Shown one piece after another: positions 1 through 9,137 of a stretch of 64,000 nt of DNA. Below the pieces are notes generated by a model. The model was not told the origin of the DNA, made no database searches, and saw only the letters and a list, made by a program, of their open reading frames with translations. Positions within the stretch are counted from its first letter, which is position 1, and each line of letters starts with the position of its first letter. Location of the stretch: assembly GCA_902577575.1 (NCBI GenBank), contig CACGZQ010000005.1, forward strand, positions 1 to 64,000, in the 5' to 3' direction. This stretch comes from an uncultured Pelagibacteraceae bacterium. Its GTDB lineage: Bacteria; Pseudomonadota; Alphaproteobacteria; Pelagibacterales; Pelagibacteraceae. Made by a program: the position numbers and the translations under genes.

Positions 1-1294
1 CTTTTCCAGCTACTAGTATAATTTCGTTAGGTTCTGCTTTTAAAATTGCACGCTTGATTGCTTTGCTTCTGTTGCCAATATCGAAACAGTCTTTATTTTT
101 TATATTCTTAATTATTTCGTTCCTAATTTTAGCAGGATTTTCATTTCTTGGATTATCATTAGTAACAAATATCTTTTTACAGTTTAAACTTGCTATTTTT
201 GCCATTAATGGTCTTTTTTTAAAATCACGATCTCCGCCACAACCGAAAACTAAGGTGATATTTTTTCCGTGAAAACTCTTTAAAGCATTTATTGTTTTAA
301 TAAGTGCATCTGGCGTGTGTGCATAATCCACAAATACTTTTATATTATTAGGAAAAGTTCTTACAAGTTCCAATCTACCGTTTATATCATTTAGTCTATT
401 TAAAGAATTGAAAATTTTTTTATCAGGAACTTTACAAATCTTTGCAGCAATTATAGCCATAGAAAGATTTTTCAACTGAAATTCATTAAGACTTAAATCT
501 TTAGTATTGGTAAGCTTTTCCTTAATGTCTTTTATATCAATCAGATATAATTTTTTTCTTTTTGCAATAGCTTTTATTTTAGGAAATTCTTTTATCGATT
601 TGTCGCAAATAATTGATCTTTTTTTATTTAAAATTTTCTTAAATAAATACATTTTTGAATTAAAATATGAATTCATTGTTTTATGATAATCTAAATGGTC
701 TTGACTAAAATTTGTAAAAATTCCAGCTTTAATATTTAGATGATCAATTCTTTTTTGATGCAAGCCATGACTAGAAGCCTCAATAAGAACATTGTCAATT
801 TTTTCTTTTTTAATTTTTTCAAGAGCTTCGTGAAGAGTAACAGTATCTGGGGAAGTTAATTTTGATTTAATTACTTTTCCCTTGTATTTTAATCCTAATG
901 TTCCAATAGTCGCTACTGGAATATTATTATTTTTTAGGATTTGATAAAATAAATCAGTTACAGATGTTTTTCCATTAGTGCCAGTAATAGCAATAATATT
1001 TTTTGGTTTTAATTTATAAAATTTTGATGATATCTCACTTAATAAATTTCTAATATTTGTAGATTTTAAAATTGGTATTGCTTCATGTGAAAAAGAGCAA
1101 TGTTTCGAACATACAATCGCAATAGCACCTTTCTCAATTGCTTCTTTTATAAATCTCTCTCCATTAGATTTAAAACCTCTAATCGCAAAAAAAATAAAAC
1201 CTTTTTTAATTTTTCTGCTATCGACTGCTAGACCTTTAACTACTATATTTTTTTTTTCCTTAGGAAGATTTTTAATTAATTTTTTCAGCAACAT
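1..1294 (-). CDS. murE: UDP-N-acetylmuramoyl-tripeptide synthetase MurE (C-terminus beyond window start)
   Basis: Not in the ORF track because it is open at the window edge. Manual minus-strand reading gives MLLKKLIKNLPKEKKNIVVKGLAVDSRKIKKGFIFFAIRGFKSNGERFI... and later VFGCGGDRDFKKRPLMAKIA / VTNDNPRNENP, typical of MurE. Start overlaps the ftsI stop. Confidence 0.93.
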   Translation of the reverse strand, partial: MLLKKLIKNLPKEKKNIVVKGLAVDSRKIKKGFIFFAIRGFKSNGERFIKEAIEKGAIAIVCSKHCSFSHEAIPILKSTNIRNLLSEISSKFYKLKPKNIIAITGTNGKTSVTDLFYQILKNNNIPVATIGTLGLKYKGKVIKSKLTSPDTVTLHEALEKIKKEKIDNVLIEASSHGLHQKRIDHLNIKAGIFTNFSQDHLDYHKTMNSYFNSKMYLFKKILNKKRSIICDKSIKEFPKIKAIAKRKKLYLIDIKDIKEKLTNTKDLSLNEFQLKNLSMAIIAAKICKVPDKKIFNSLNRLNDINGRLELVRTFPNNIKVFVDYAHTPDALIKTINALKSFHGKNITLVFGCGGDRDFKKRPLMAKIASLNCKKIFVTNDNPRNENPAKIRNEIIKNIKNKDCFDIGNRSKAIKRAILKAEPNEIILVAGK

Positions 1295-3020
1295 ATTTAT
1301 AATTAAAGTCTTCGTTATTTATGGCTAAAATTGGTCCAATTTTTTTTATTATTCTGCCAGCTACATAAACTGAGTTCCACCCTGCTTCATTTCTAGAACC
1401 TCTTATCTTTAAACCTCTGTAATTATAAATTAGATTTGTTGCTATTTGAGGGTTCTCGAGCATAACCAATAACGCGTACTTTGGACTCTGGGATGGAAAG
1501 ATCGATATAAAACTATTTAAATTTGAATCTTCGTCACCATATCTCTGTGATGTGCCGGTTTTTCCTCCCACATAATAACCATTAATATCAGCAAGACTCG
1601 CTGTTCCCTCTTCATCTGTAACCACTTTTCTTAAAATACTGTTTAGTTTTTTGCTGGTTTCTTTTGAGATTAATCTTTCATTCTTTTTATAATTTTCTTT
1701 TTTGATTAAGTTAGTTTTAATCATAGTGCCACCGTTAGACAATGCTGCATAAACTGCAGTAGCTTGAAGAGGTGTAGTTGTTATACCATGCCCAAAAGAT
1801 ACAGTTTCAAGTTTGCATTTATTCCACTTAAAGTTTATTGGCTTGCCTACTTCCTCTATTTGTAGCTCGGGAGTATTTAATAAATTAGTATCATTAATAA
1901 ATTTTTTAAATTTTTCTTCTCCAATTTTTCTTGCTAAGAGAAGAGTACCGATATTTGATGATCTAATTAAAATATCCTCAACTGTTAAATCTTTAGGAAA
2001 CTCTTTGATATCAGATATTTTGTGTTTTGAGCATTTTATTGAGCTTGGTATATTTTTAATAATAGTTTTCGGAGTTACAATATTATTATCCAAAGCTAAA
2101 GCAATTGTAAAAGTTTTGAAAATTGAACCGAGTTCATAGACACCTTTAGTTATTTTGTTAATATATTTTTTGTCTTTAACATCTGCTCTAAGATTTATGT
2201 CAAAATTTGGGAGTGATACTAAAGATAAAATTTCTCCATTATGAATATTCATTAGTAAAGCGCCTCCGCCAGAGGCCTTAAATGTATTCATTGCTTCACT
2301 TAGTTCTTTATTAATTAAGTGTTGAATATTTGTATCTAGCGTAAGCTTTAAAGGGCTGTCAGATAGTTTAATATTTTTTAAATCTTTATCAAAATATTTT
2401 TCAATACCAGATATACCATAATTATCGTAATCAACTTGACCGACGATATGGCTAAATAAATTTGAATGGGTATATATTCTAGTTTGGAATGGTTCAAATA
2501 TTATTGCTTTCTCCCCTAAGCTCCACAAAGTTTCTTTATCAATTTGATTTATACGTTTTTTTAAATAAAAATATTTTCCTTTTTTTATTTTCTTATCTAT
2601 TTCTTTTGTCGGTATTTCAGGGAAACTTACTCTTAATTTAATTAAAAATTTATCTTTATCACTTATTAAATTTGGATTAATTGCAGCATGGTATGATTTA
2701 ATGTTCCTTGATATTAGTACTCCATTTCTGTCTACGATATCTCTTCTAAGTAAAGAATGCTTTTTTATTAAAGTTTCTTGATTGAGAACTTCAATTTTGT
2801 TTAAAGAAACATTGATAATTCTAAAACTGAAAATAATAATTAATGAGAAAAAAAGAAAAAATAACAGATAAATTCTATCATGAAAGATGTTATTTTTCTT
2901 AGAAAAATTATTTTTTTTATTTGTTTCTAAATAATCTTCAAAATAAAAACTTTTTTGATTTATGGAATATTTCTTATTAATTTTGGATTTTCTTTTCATT
3001 ATGTTTATCTTTGTTAACAA
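1272..3020 (-). CDS. ftsI: Peptidoglycan transpeptidase FtsI / PBP3-like; true start may be the Met near 3000 (MKRKSKINKK)
   Basis: YELGSIFKTFT, SSNIGT and KTGTSQR motifs of class B PBPs; dcw context. Confidence 0.93.
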   Translation of the reverse strand: MLTKINIMKRKSKINKKYSINQKSFYFEDYLETNKKNNFSKKNNIFHDRIYLLFFLFFSLIIIFSFRIINVSLNKIEVLNQETLIKKHSLLRRDIVDRNGVLISRNIKSYHAAINPNLISDKDKFLIKLRVSFPEIPTKEIDKKIKKGKYFYLKKRINQIDKETLWSLGEKAIIFEPFQTRIYTHSNLFSHIVGQVDYDNYGISGIEKYFDKDLKNIKLSDSPLKLTLDTNIQHLINKELSEAMNTFKASGGGALLMNIHNGEILSLVSLPNFDINLRADVKDKKYINKITKGVYELGSIFKTFTIALALDNNIVTPKTIIKNIPSSIKCSKHKISDIKEFPKDLTVEDILIRSSNIGTLLLARKIGEEKFKKFINDTNLLNTPELQIEEVGKPINFKWNKCKLETVSFGHGITTTPLQATAVYAALSNGGTMIKTNLIKKENYKKNERLISKETSKKLNSILRKVVTDEEGTASLADINGYYVGGKTGTSQRYGDEDSNLNSFISIFPSQSPKYALLVMLENPQIATNLIYNYRGLKIRGSRNEAGWNSVYVAGRIIKKIGPILAINNEDFNYKYVAEKIN

Positions 3021-3312
3021 GTTTTTTCTTTAAATTTTTAAAACTTGATATATCTAAATATATTTTTGAATGATCCATAGGAAAATATTCAATCAAATTT
3101 AATTCCTGCACTCTTTTTTCAATCATCGATGGAGATGTTAAGTAAGAAAAGTCTAATTGGGACTCGTTAAGATCTTTATTTTTGAAGTTATTAAGTTTAC
3201 TTAAGTTAAATATTTTTTTTTCAATTTCTCTCGTTTGGTTTTTGATAATTGAGGTAAAAACTAATAAAAATGAAAAAATGATAATTGAAATTAGAATTTT
3301 AATTTTAAACAT
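2977..3312 (-). CDS. ftsL: FtsL-like short cell-division membrane protein
   Basis: About 110 aa, one N-terminal TM helix, located between rsmH and ftsI; assigned mainly by position. ORF track starts at 3327, MFKIKILIS start preferred. Confidence 0.6.
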   Translation of the reverse strand: MFKIKILISIIIFSFLLVFTSIIKNQTREIEKKIFNLSKLNNFKNKDLNESQLDFSYLTSPSMIEKRVQELNLIEYFPMDHSKIYLDISSFKNLKKKLVNKDKHNEKKIQN

Positions 3313-4315
3313 TAATGGCCTCAACATTCAAATATTTTTCAAATTTTTTAAAAAATTCGGTTGGTAAAAAAAATTTATCCTTACTTCTTATTGCAAACCT
3401 TAATTTAGCAGAGCGTGAACGATTATTTTTCAAAATTTCACTGTTAGAAGGTCTTATTACTTTTTTTTCATATTTTTCAAATAAAGTAAGATTTTGGTTA
3501 TCAATATCTGGCAAATACCTTGAAGCTCTTGATCTGTTTTTACAATAATTACTGAAAAAGTACTTTACAATTTTATCTTCAATTGAGTGAAAACTAACAA
3601 TTAAAATTTTTCCCCCTGGTTTTAAGATCTTTGTTGCATTTACGATACCTTTTATAAGTTCTGTAATTTCTTTATTCACAAATATTCTAAAAGCTTGAAA
3701 GGTTTTTGTGCTTGGATTTATTCTATTTGTATAATTTTTTTTTTTACTTTTATTAATTATATTCACCAATTCATCTACTCTAGTAATTCTCTTTTTTAAT
3801 CTTACCTTTACAATATTCTTTGCAATTTTAGATGCCTCCTTCTCCTCTCCCAATATTTTTATAATCAGTTTTAAATGAGACTCGCTCAAATTATTTACTG
3901 CCTCTTGAGCGGAAAAACTTGAAAGACCCATAGACATATCTAGTTTTTCTTTAGAATTAAAGGAGAAACCTCTCTCTAAGTTATTTAATTGTATTGATGA
4001 TAAACCTAAGTCAAAAATAATAGTATCAACGTTTTTTTTTAATACGGTGTCTAGTTGGCTGAATTTTAATTTATAAAATTGAAATCTATTTTTAAATTTT
4101 TTTTCGAATTTTTCAGCTAGTGATATAACTGCTTTATCTCTATCTATTCCTACTACTTTTGTATTTGGAAATTTTAGTATGGCTTTAGAATAACCGCCGC
4201 CACCGAAAGTACAATCTACAAAAAAACCTCCTTTAGAAGCAGAAGATAATCTAATGACCTCGTTTAACATCACTGGAAAATGAGAGGTTTCCAGTGATGA
4301 TGAAAGAATTTTCAT
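3305..4315 (-). CDS. rsmH: 16S rRNA (cytosine1402-N4)-methyltransferase RsmH (MraW)
   Basis: HFPVMLNEVI, DCTFGGGGYS, DLGLSSIQL, VSFHSIEDKIVK motifs. Confidence 0.95.
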   Translation of the reverse strand: MKILSSSLETSHFPVMLNEVIRLSSASKGGFFVDCTFGGGGYSKAILKFPNTKVVGIDRDKAVISLAEKFEKKFKNRFQFYKLKFSQLDTVLKKNVDTIIFDLGLSSIQLNNLERGFSFNSKEKLDMSMGLSSFSAQEAVNNLSESHLKLIIKILGEEKEASKIAKNIVKVRLKKRITRVDELVNIINKSKKKNYTNRINPSTKTFQAFRIFVNKEITELIKGIVNATKILKPGGKILIVSFHSIEDKIVKYFFSNYCKNRSRASRYLPDIDNQNLTLFEKYEKKVIRPSNSEILKNNRSRSAKLRFAIRSKDKFFLPTEFFKKFEKYLNVEAINV

Positions 4316-4333
4316 TTTTTTTTGAGCAACTCA

Positions 4334-5839
4334 TTAAAATTTTTGTCTTCTTAAAAATGCAGGAATTTCAAAATCTTCTTCTTCGTTTACATCTTGATCA
4401 AATAACTGCTCATCTTCTTTTTCATTTATAGGAGTTTGAGAAGATAGGTCTTCTTGTAAACGTTCGTCAGAGAAAAGTTTTGGAGTGTGCTCTTCAACAG
4501 ATTTTTCTCTTGACATTGTAGCTTCTTGAGCTTGAAACTCCTCAGTTTTGCTATCAACTCTAGACTCCATATAAGAAGCGCTCTCAATTGATACCCCATT
4601 TGGAATTTCGTCAATTTCTACCTTGGTATTCAAGGCCTCCTCTGAAATTTTATTTTCCTCGTGGCTTTCAAAATTATTTATAAGAGTATTTTGTTCTTCA
4701 TTGCTCTTTATTTCATAATTTTCATCTAGTTTAAGAGCCGTTGCTCCATCAATAGAGTTAACAATATTTTTTTCAATATTGTTTTTAGAGAATAAATTTT
4801 CTGTAAACAAATTATTTCTACCATTTGAATTGTTAACTATGTTTAAAACTGGTTTAGTGTCATGATAAATATTTGAACCTTTTAATGAAGTTGCAACTAT
4901 TGATACCCTAATTTTTCCATTCATATTATCATCTTTAATTGCACCAAAAATTAATTCAGCCTCAGGATCTACTTCTGCTCTAATTTTATTTACAGCCGCA
5001 TCAACCTCAAAAAGTTTTATATCACTACCACCAGTGATATTCACTAATAGTCCTTTCGCACCTTGTAAAGTATACTCATCAATTAGGGGATTATTAAGAG
5101 CTAATTCTGTGGCTGCCATAGCTCTATTATCTCCATCCGCTTCTCCTGTTCCCATCATTGCTTTACCGCTAGAACTCATTACAGTTTCTACATCAGCAAA
5201 ATCTAAGTTAATCATACCTGGTCTCACCATAAGATCGGTAATACTTTGAACTCCATGCTTCAAAACATCATTTGATAGACTAAAAGACTCCTCGAATCCT
5301 GTTGCCTCATTAGCAATTTTAAATAAATTTTGGTTAGGAACTACTATTGTTGTATCCAAATGCTTTTTTAATTCTTCCAAACCTGCAATTGCTCTCCTCA
5401 TTCTTTTAGGTCCTTCATATGAAAACGGTAAAGTTGTGACGCCAACTGTTAATATATTCATTTCTCTTGCTGCTCTTGCAATTACATGTGACGCACCAGT
5501 ACCAGTGCCTCCGCCCATTCCCGAAGCAATAAAAACCATATTGCTACCTTGAATATAATTTACAATTTCATTAATAGACTCATCGGCTGCTGCCTGACCA
5601 ATATCGTTTTTCGCCCCGGCACCTAAACCTTTAGTTAGGTTCATTCCTATTTGGATTTTTGCGTCTGCTTTACTCATTTTAAGATCTTGAGCGTCTGTAT
5701 TTACAGCAACAAATTCTACTCCTTGCATCCCAGCCTCTATCATCGCATTTATGGCATTTCCTCCTGCGCCACCGACACCAACTACCAATATTCTTGGTTT
5801 AAGTTCTCTTAATTCTCCGCCACCGACATTTATACTCAT
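4334..5839 (-). CDS. ftsZ: Cell division protein FtsZ
   Basis: GVGGAGGNAINAM, GMGGGTGTGA tubulin signature, long linker, C-terminal EIPAFLRRQ peptide. Confidence 0.98.
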   Translation of the reverse strand: MSINVGGGELRELKPRILVVGVGGAGGNAINAMIEAGMQGVEFVAVNTDAQDLKMSKADAKIQIGMNLTKGLGAGAKNDIGQAAADESINEIVNYIQGSNMVFIASGMGGGTGTGASHVIARAAREMNILTVGVTTLPFSYEGPKRMRRAIAGLEELKKHLDTTIVVPNQNLFKIANEATGFEESFSLSNDVLKHGVQSITDLMVRPGMINLDFADVETVMSSSGKAMMGTGEADGDNRAMAATELALNNPLIDEYTLQGAKGLLVNITGGSDIKLFEVDAAVNKIRAEVDPEAELIFGAIKDDNMNGKIRVSIVATSLKGSNIYHDTKPVLNIVNNSNGRNNLFTENLFSKNNIEKNIVNSIDGATALKLDENYEIKSNEEQNTLINNFESHEENKISEEALNTKVEIDEIPNGVSIESASYMESRVDSKTEEFQAQEATMSREKSVEEHTPKLFSDERLQEDLSSQTPINEKEDEQLFDQDVNEEEDFEIPAFLRRQKF

Positions 5840-6300
5840 GACTGCTCTCCTTTCTGTTTATTTTCCCATTTTAAATTTGATCTATTCTTGAATGCTTTTT
5901 TTCTTGCTAATGATTTAAATTTTTCAAACAATATCGGTTCCCAAATTTGAAAAGTGTATCCAAGACCAACGAATAAGATTCTATTTTTAATTTTAGCGTG
6001 ATTTAATAATTTTTCAGAAAGTGAAATTCTTCCCTCGGTATCGAATTGAACATTAACGCTTTCAGATAAAATTGAAGTAGCAAAGTAATCCCTTTTTTCA
6101 TCAAAAGGATTTAAAGAGTCTATTGTTTTAGATAATTTTTCTATTCTGTCTTGGGAGCAAGCTTCTAGTGCAGAATGATTAAAAGATGGATAAGTAATAA
6201 ACCCGTTATAACCCATAGAATTTAGATGTGATCTAAAAGTTGATGGCACTGACACACGTCCTTTCTTGTCTAATTTGTTCTCGAAACTTGATAAAAACAT
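5836..6300 (-). CDS. mraZ: Transcriptional regulator MraZ
   Basis: MFLSSFENKLDKKGRVSVPSTFR N-terminus and second GRISLSEKLL repeat; 4-bp overlap with ftsZ. Confidence 0.95.
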   Translation of the reverse strand: MFLSSFENKLDKKGRVSVPSTFRSHLNSMGYNGFITYPSFNHSALEACSQDRIEKLSKTIDSLNPFDEKRDYFATSILSESVNVQFDTEGRISLSEKLLNHAKIKNRILFVGLGYTFQIWEPILFEKFKSLARKKAFKNRSNLKWENKQKGEQS

Positions 6301-6348
6301 TCTTTACAACCTTAATTTTACAACTATTTTTCAAATCACCCTCCATTA

Positions 6349-6373
6349 TGGGATTATGTGGGATAGTATGGGT
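6349..6373. promoter_or_regulatory. Three MraZ-type operator boxes (TGGGN, 10-bp period)
   Basis: TGGGA(6349-6353), TGGGA(6359-6363), TGGGT(6369-6373), each separated by 5 nt, just upstream of mraZ; written on + strand while mraZ is on -. Confidence 0.75.
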
Positions 6374-6390
6374 TTTTGAGGAATAGTCAA
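6363..6390 (-). promoter_or_regulatory. Sigma70-like promoter for mraZ-ftsZ
   Basis: Minus strand TTGACT (6390-6385), 16-nt spacer, TACTAT (6368-6363). Confidence 0.6.
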
Positions 6391-6440
6391 TAAGTTTGTA
6401 TTTTAAGATTAGTACAAAAAGTGAACGTTTTAAGGGTTTT

Positions 6441-6798
6441 TGCCAGATAATCTATAAGCCGGGTTCTGTCATTTAAGATGTTATTTCTCTAGATTTAAAC
6501 TCGCGTCTAAACTCAAGCGGTTAACCCAGAAGACTAATCAAAGACTATTTTTAGCATTAAAATGCAGTGTCTTCTCTATTTAACCTTGCTCCCAGTGGGG
6601 TTTGCCATGCGTTTTTTGTTACCAAAAAACCGGTGAGCTCTTACCTCACCTTTTCACCCTTGCCTTGATTAGGCGGTTTATTTTCTGTGGCACTTTCCCT
6701 AAAGTCACCTTTGCCAGTTGTTAACTGGCACTGCGTCTTTTGGAGCCCGGACTTTCCTCTAATAGCTGAACTATCAGCAACAATCCAATTATCTGGCA
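6441..6798 (-). ncRNA. rnpB: RNase P RNA (class A)
   Basis: Minus strand contains GAGGAAAGTCCGGGCTCC near the 5' end, GGTAAGAGCTCACCGG, and ACAGAACCCGGCTTAT near the 3' end; termini TGCCAGATAAT / ATTATCTGGCA pair as P1. Confidence 0.93.
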
Positions 6799-6828
6799 TT
6801 GAGTTAATATTTTAAAAAAAAGTTTTTT

Positions 6829-7557
6829 TCAAGAGATTTTTTTCGATGAGGCTAAAAAATGGCAGATTTTAAAGGTTTTTTGGTCGATTTTACCACTCAC
6901 ATTTTTTGGCAAATATTTCTGTTGAAAAACTTTAATAATTTTAGTCTCTTTTTTTTTATCTCTCTTTCTTAAATTAAAATATCTGTAGCCAATTTTATAA
7001 AGATTTTTAAAAAATAGATAGTTTACCTGTTTTTTTAACTTAAAATTATAATCTAATTTTTTTTCATTATACCATATGCCTAAATTATGCTTGCTCAAAC
7101 TCTTCCAAGGGAACTTTTCTCCAGGATCTATCTTTCTAAGTGGAGCAATATCTGAATGGCCCAAAAAATTAGAACTTTTGATATTATATTTTTTTTTTAA
7201 TCTTTTGCAAATGTATATCAAACATTTGATTTGTAAATTAGTAAAATTTTGATATCCAAATTTGTGTCCTTTGTTTACTAATTCTATACCAATAGAATAT
7301 TTATTTAAGTTTTTAAAATTTTTCCATTTTGATTTTCCAGCATGCCATGCGACTGTATTTTCTGGCACCATTAACGTTACTTTACCTGATCTGTTGATCA
7401 AATAATGACAGCTTACTAAGGAATTTTTATCTTTTAATCTATTTATTGATTCAATTTCAGATTGCATTCCTGTGTAATGAATTATTACAAATTTTACACT
7501 TTTTTTTGAATTGCGCTTCATTGAAAAATTAGGCGATAAATCAAATTTTTGTTTCAT
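6829..7557 (-). CDS. N-acetylmuramoyl-L-alanine amidase, AmpD/AmiD family
   Basis: VIHYTGMQSE, SCHYLINRSG, WHAGKS, GHSDIAPLRKIDPGEKFPW. Confidence 0.88.
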   Translation of the reverse strand: MKQKFDLSPNFSMKRNSKKSVKFVIIHYTGMQSEIESINRLKDKNSLVSCHYLINRSGKVTLMVPENTVAWHAGKSKWKNFKNLNKYSIGIELVNKGHKFGYQNFTNLQIKCLIYICKRLKKKYNIKSSNFLGHSDIAPLRKIDPGEKFPWKSLSKHNLGIWYNEKKLDYNFKLKKQVNYLFFKNLYKIGYRYFNLRKRDKKKETKIIKVFQQKYLPKNVSGKIDQKTFKICHFLASSKKIS

Positions 7558-7656
7558 AATTATAGTATCTATGTCAAAAATCTAACAAAATACTCTCCTT
7601 TTTTTGCTAAATTTTTTATGGCATATAATTTAAAAATATATATATACCATATTTGA

Positions 7657-8394
7657 ATGAACCTTAAAAAAATAGCAACAATTTTGACTTTCTTGCTCGT
7701 CTTGAATGTAAGCTTTAACAAGTTAGGAGCTACAGAGGAGTGCTTTGAGGGTGTTAGCAGGTCTGTATTTAAGTTCAATATGGCTTTTGATGCAATGCTG
7801 TTAGAACCAGTTGCAAAAGGTTATAATAAACTACCAAAACCTATTCAAAAAGGTACAAGCAATTTCACTTCTAACATCGCAACACTACTATCAATACCTA
7901 ACAATTTATTACAAGGTAATTTAAAACAATTCGCTCATTCAACAGGAAGTTTTTTTATAAATACAACAGTCGGTGTTCTCGGATTTATGAATCCAGCAGA
8001 AAAGATGGGTCTTAAACCTCACAAAGAAGATGTTGGGCAAACTTTAGGAACTTATGGAATAGGCTCAGGTTGCTACTTTGTGCTACCAATTTTAGGTCCT
8101 ACAACTTTGAGGGACTCGATAGGTTTAGTAGCAGATACTTTTGTAGATCCTTTTGCGCACGTCACAATAAGAGAAAACGAACTTTTAAGCGCCTCTGGTA
8201 ATAGTTTGGATTACTATTCAGTTAAAACTGTAGATGCAGTTGATTTTAGGGCAGAAAATATTCTTACTTTTGATAGTTTAGAAAAAAATTCTATAGATCT
8301 ATACTCGTCTATGAAAAGTATTTATCTTCAAAGTAGAGAGAGAGAAATTAAAAATTCCTCAGAAGACATGGAAGATTGGGACTTAAATAATTAA
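7657..8394 (+). CDS. mlaA: MlaA (VacJ)-family lipid-asymmetry protein
   Basis: FNMAFDAMLLEPVAKGYNKLPKP, EDVGQTLGTYGIGSGCYFVLPILGPTTLRDSIG. Confidence 0.92.
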   Translation: MNLKKIATILTFLLVLNVSFNKLGATEECFEGVSRSVFKFNMAFDAMLLEPVAKGYNKLPKPIQKGTSNFTSNIATLLSIPNNLLQGNLKQFAHSTGSFFINTTVGVLGFMNPAEKMGLKPHKEDVGQTLGTYGIGSGCYFVLPILGPTTLRDSIGLVADTFVDPFAHVTIRENELLSASGNSLDYYSVKTVDAVDFRAENILTFDSLEKNSIDLYSSMKSIYLQSREREIKNSSEDMEDWDLNN

Positions 8395-8403
8395 TCATTT
8401 TTA

Positions 8404-9003
8404 ATGAAAAAATTTACAATTTTTTTTACTTCAGTATTATTGTTTTTTAACACTTCTTTTGCTGCTGAATATAGCTCTAATCCTAAAAATTTTGTTTCTG
8501 AATTAGTTGGAGATGTAATAGAAAAATTATCTGATAAAAATTTGAGCGAAGAAGAAAAATCAAAATTTATTGAATATGTGGCATTAAATAATGTGGATAT
8601 TAGTGCGCTTGGACTTTATACATTAGGCGAACTACGTAAAACTTCAGATAAAAAAGATATTAAATTGTATCAACAAGCATTTGAGAAATATTTTTTAAAA
8701 AGCTTAACATCTAGACTATCTGATTATTCATCAAGTGAATTTGAGGTAACAGAGGCAGATAAAAAAAGTTCAAATTACACGATTATCAAATCAAAGATAA
8801 CTCCGAAAAATGGAAATCCTGAAGTTAAAATAGATTGGAGAATTTATACAAAAAATCCTGATAAACCCTTAATTAGAGACTTAATCGTTGAAGGTTTGAG
8901 TTTAGCCAGAACCCAAAAAGAGGAGTTTTCATCTATATTAAATTCAAATAACAATGATTTATCGGTTTTAATTTCCAAACTTGAGGAGTTTGTAAAAAAC
9001 TAA
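8404..9003 (+). CDS. mlaC: MlaC (Ttg2D)-family phospholipid-binding protein
   Basis: Signal peptide, YQQAFEKYFLKSLTSRL, DWRIYTKNPDKPLIRDLIVEGLSL; follows mlaA. Confidence 0.85.
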   Translation: MKKFTIFFTSVLLFFNTSFAAEYSSNPKNFVSELVGDVIEKLSDKNLSEEEKSKFIEYVALNNVDISALGLYTLGELRKTSDKKDIKLYQQAFEKYFLKSLTSRLSDYSSSEFEVTEADKKSSNYTIIKSKITPKNGNPEVKIDWRIYTKNPDKPLIRDLIVEGLSLARTQKEEFSSILNSNNNDLSVLISKLEEFVKN

Positions 9004-9004
9004 A

Positions 9005-9081
9005 TGGTGGGCCCGCCAGGACTCGAACCTGGGACCAATACATTATGAGTGTACTGCTCTAACCAACTGAGCTACAGGCCC
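9005..9081 (-). tRNA. tRNA with CAU anticodon (elongator Met or Ile2; Ile2 favoured)
   Basis: Minus strand GGGCCTGTAGCTCAGTTGGTTAGAGCAGTACACTCATAATGTATTGGTCCCAGGTTCGAGTCCTGGCGGGCCCACCA folds as a full cloverleaf with encoded CCA. Confidence 0.93.
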
Positions 9082-9137
9082 AATAATCAATACTTATACC
9101 TGGGTTTTAAAATTTTTTCAAATTAAGAGTTTTAGAT

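Noticed and set aside
54-272. + strand 72-aa ORF at window start
   Set aside because: Antisense to murE coding sequence; hydrophobic low-complexity translation is an AT-rich artefact.
1813-2139. + strand 108-aa ORF antisense to ftsI
   Set aside because: The ftsI frame has clear conserved motifs; the antisense ORF has none.
4426-4614. Alternate-frame ORF inside ftsZ
   Set aside because: Overlaps the FtsZ linker in another frame; no recognisable motif.
6301-6440. Possible riboswitch or small RNA between mraZ and rnpB
   Set aside because: Explained by promoter/operator elements; no convincing stem-loop architecture seen by eye.
6829-7557. Considered whether the amidase might be a phage endolysin remnant
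   Set aside because: AmpD/AmiD-like housekeeping amidase in a housekeeping neighbourhood with no other phage genes.
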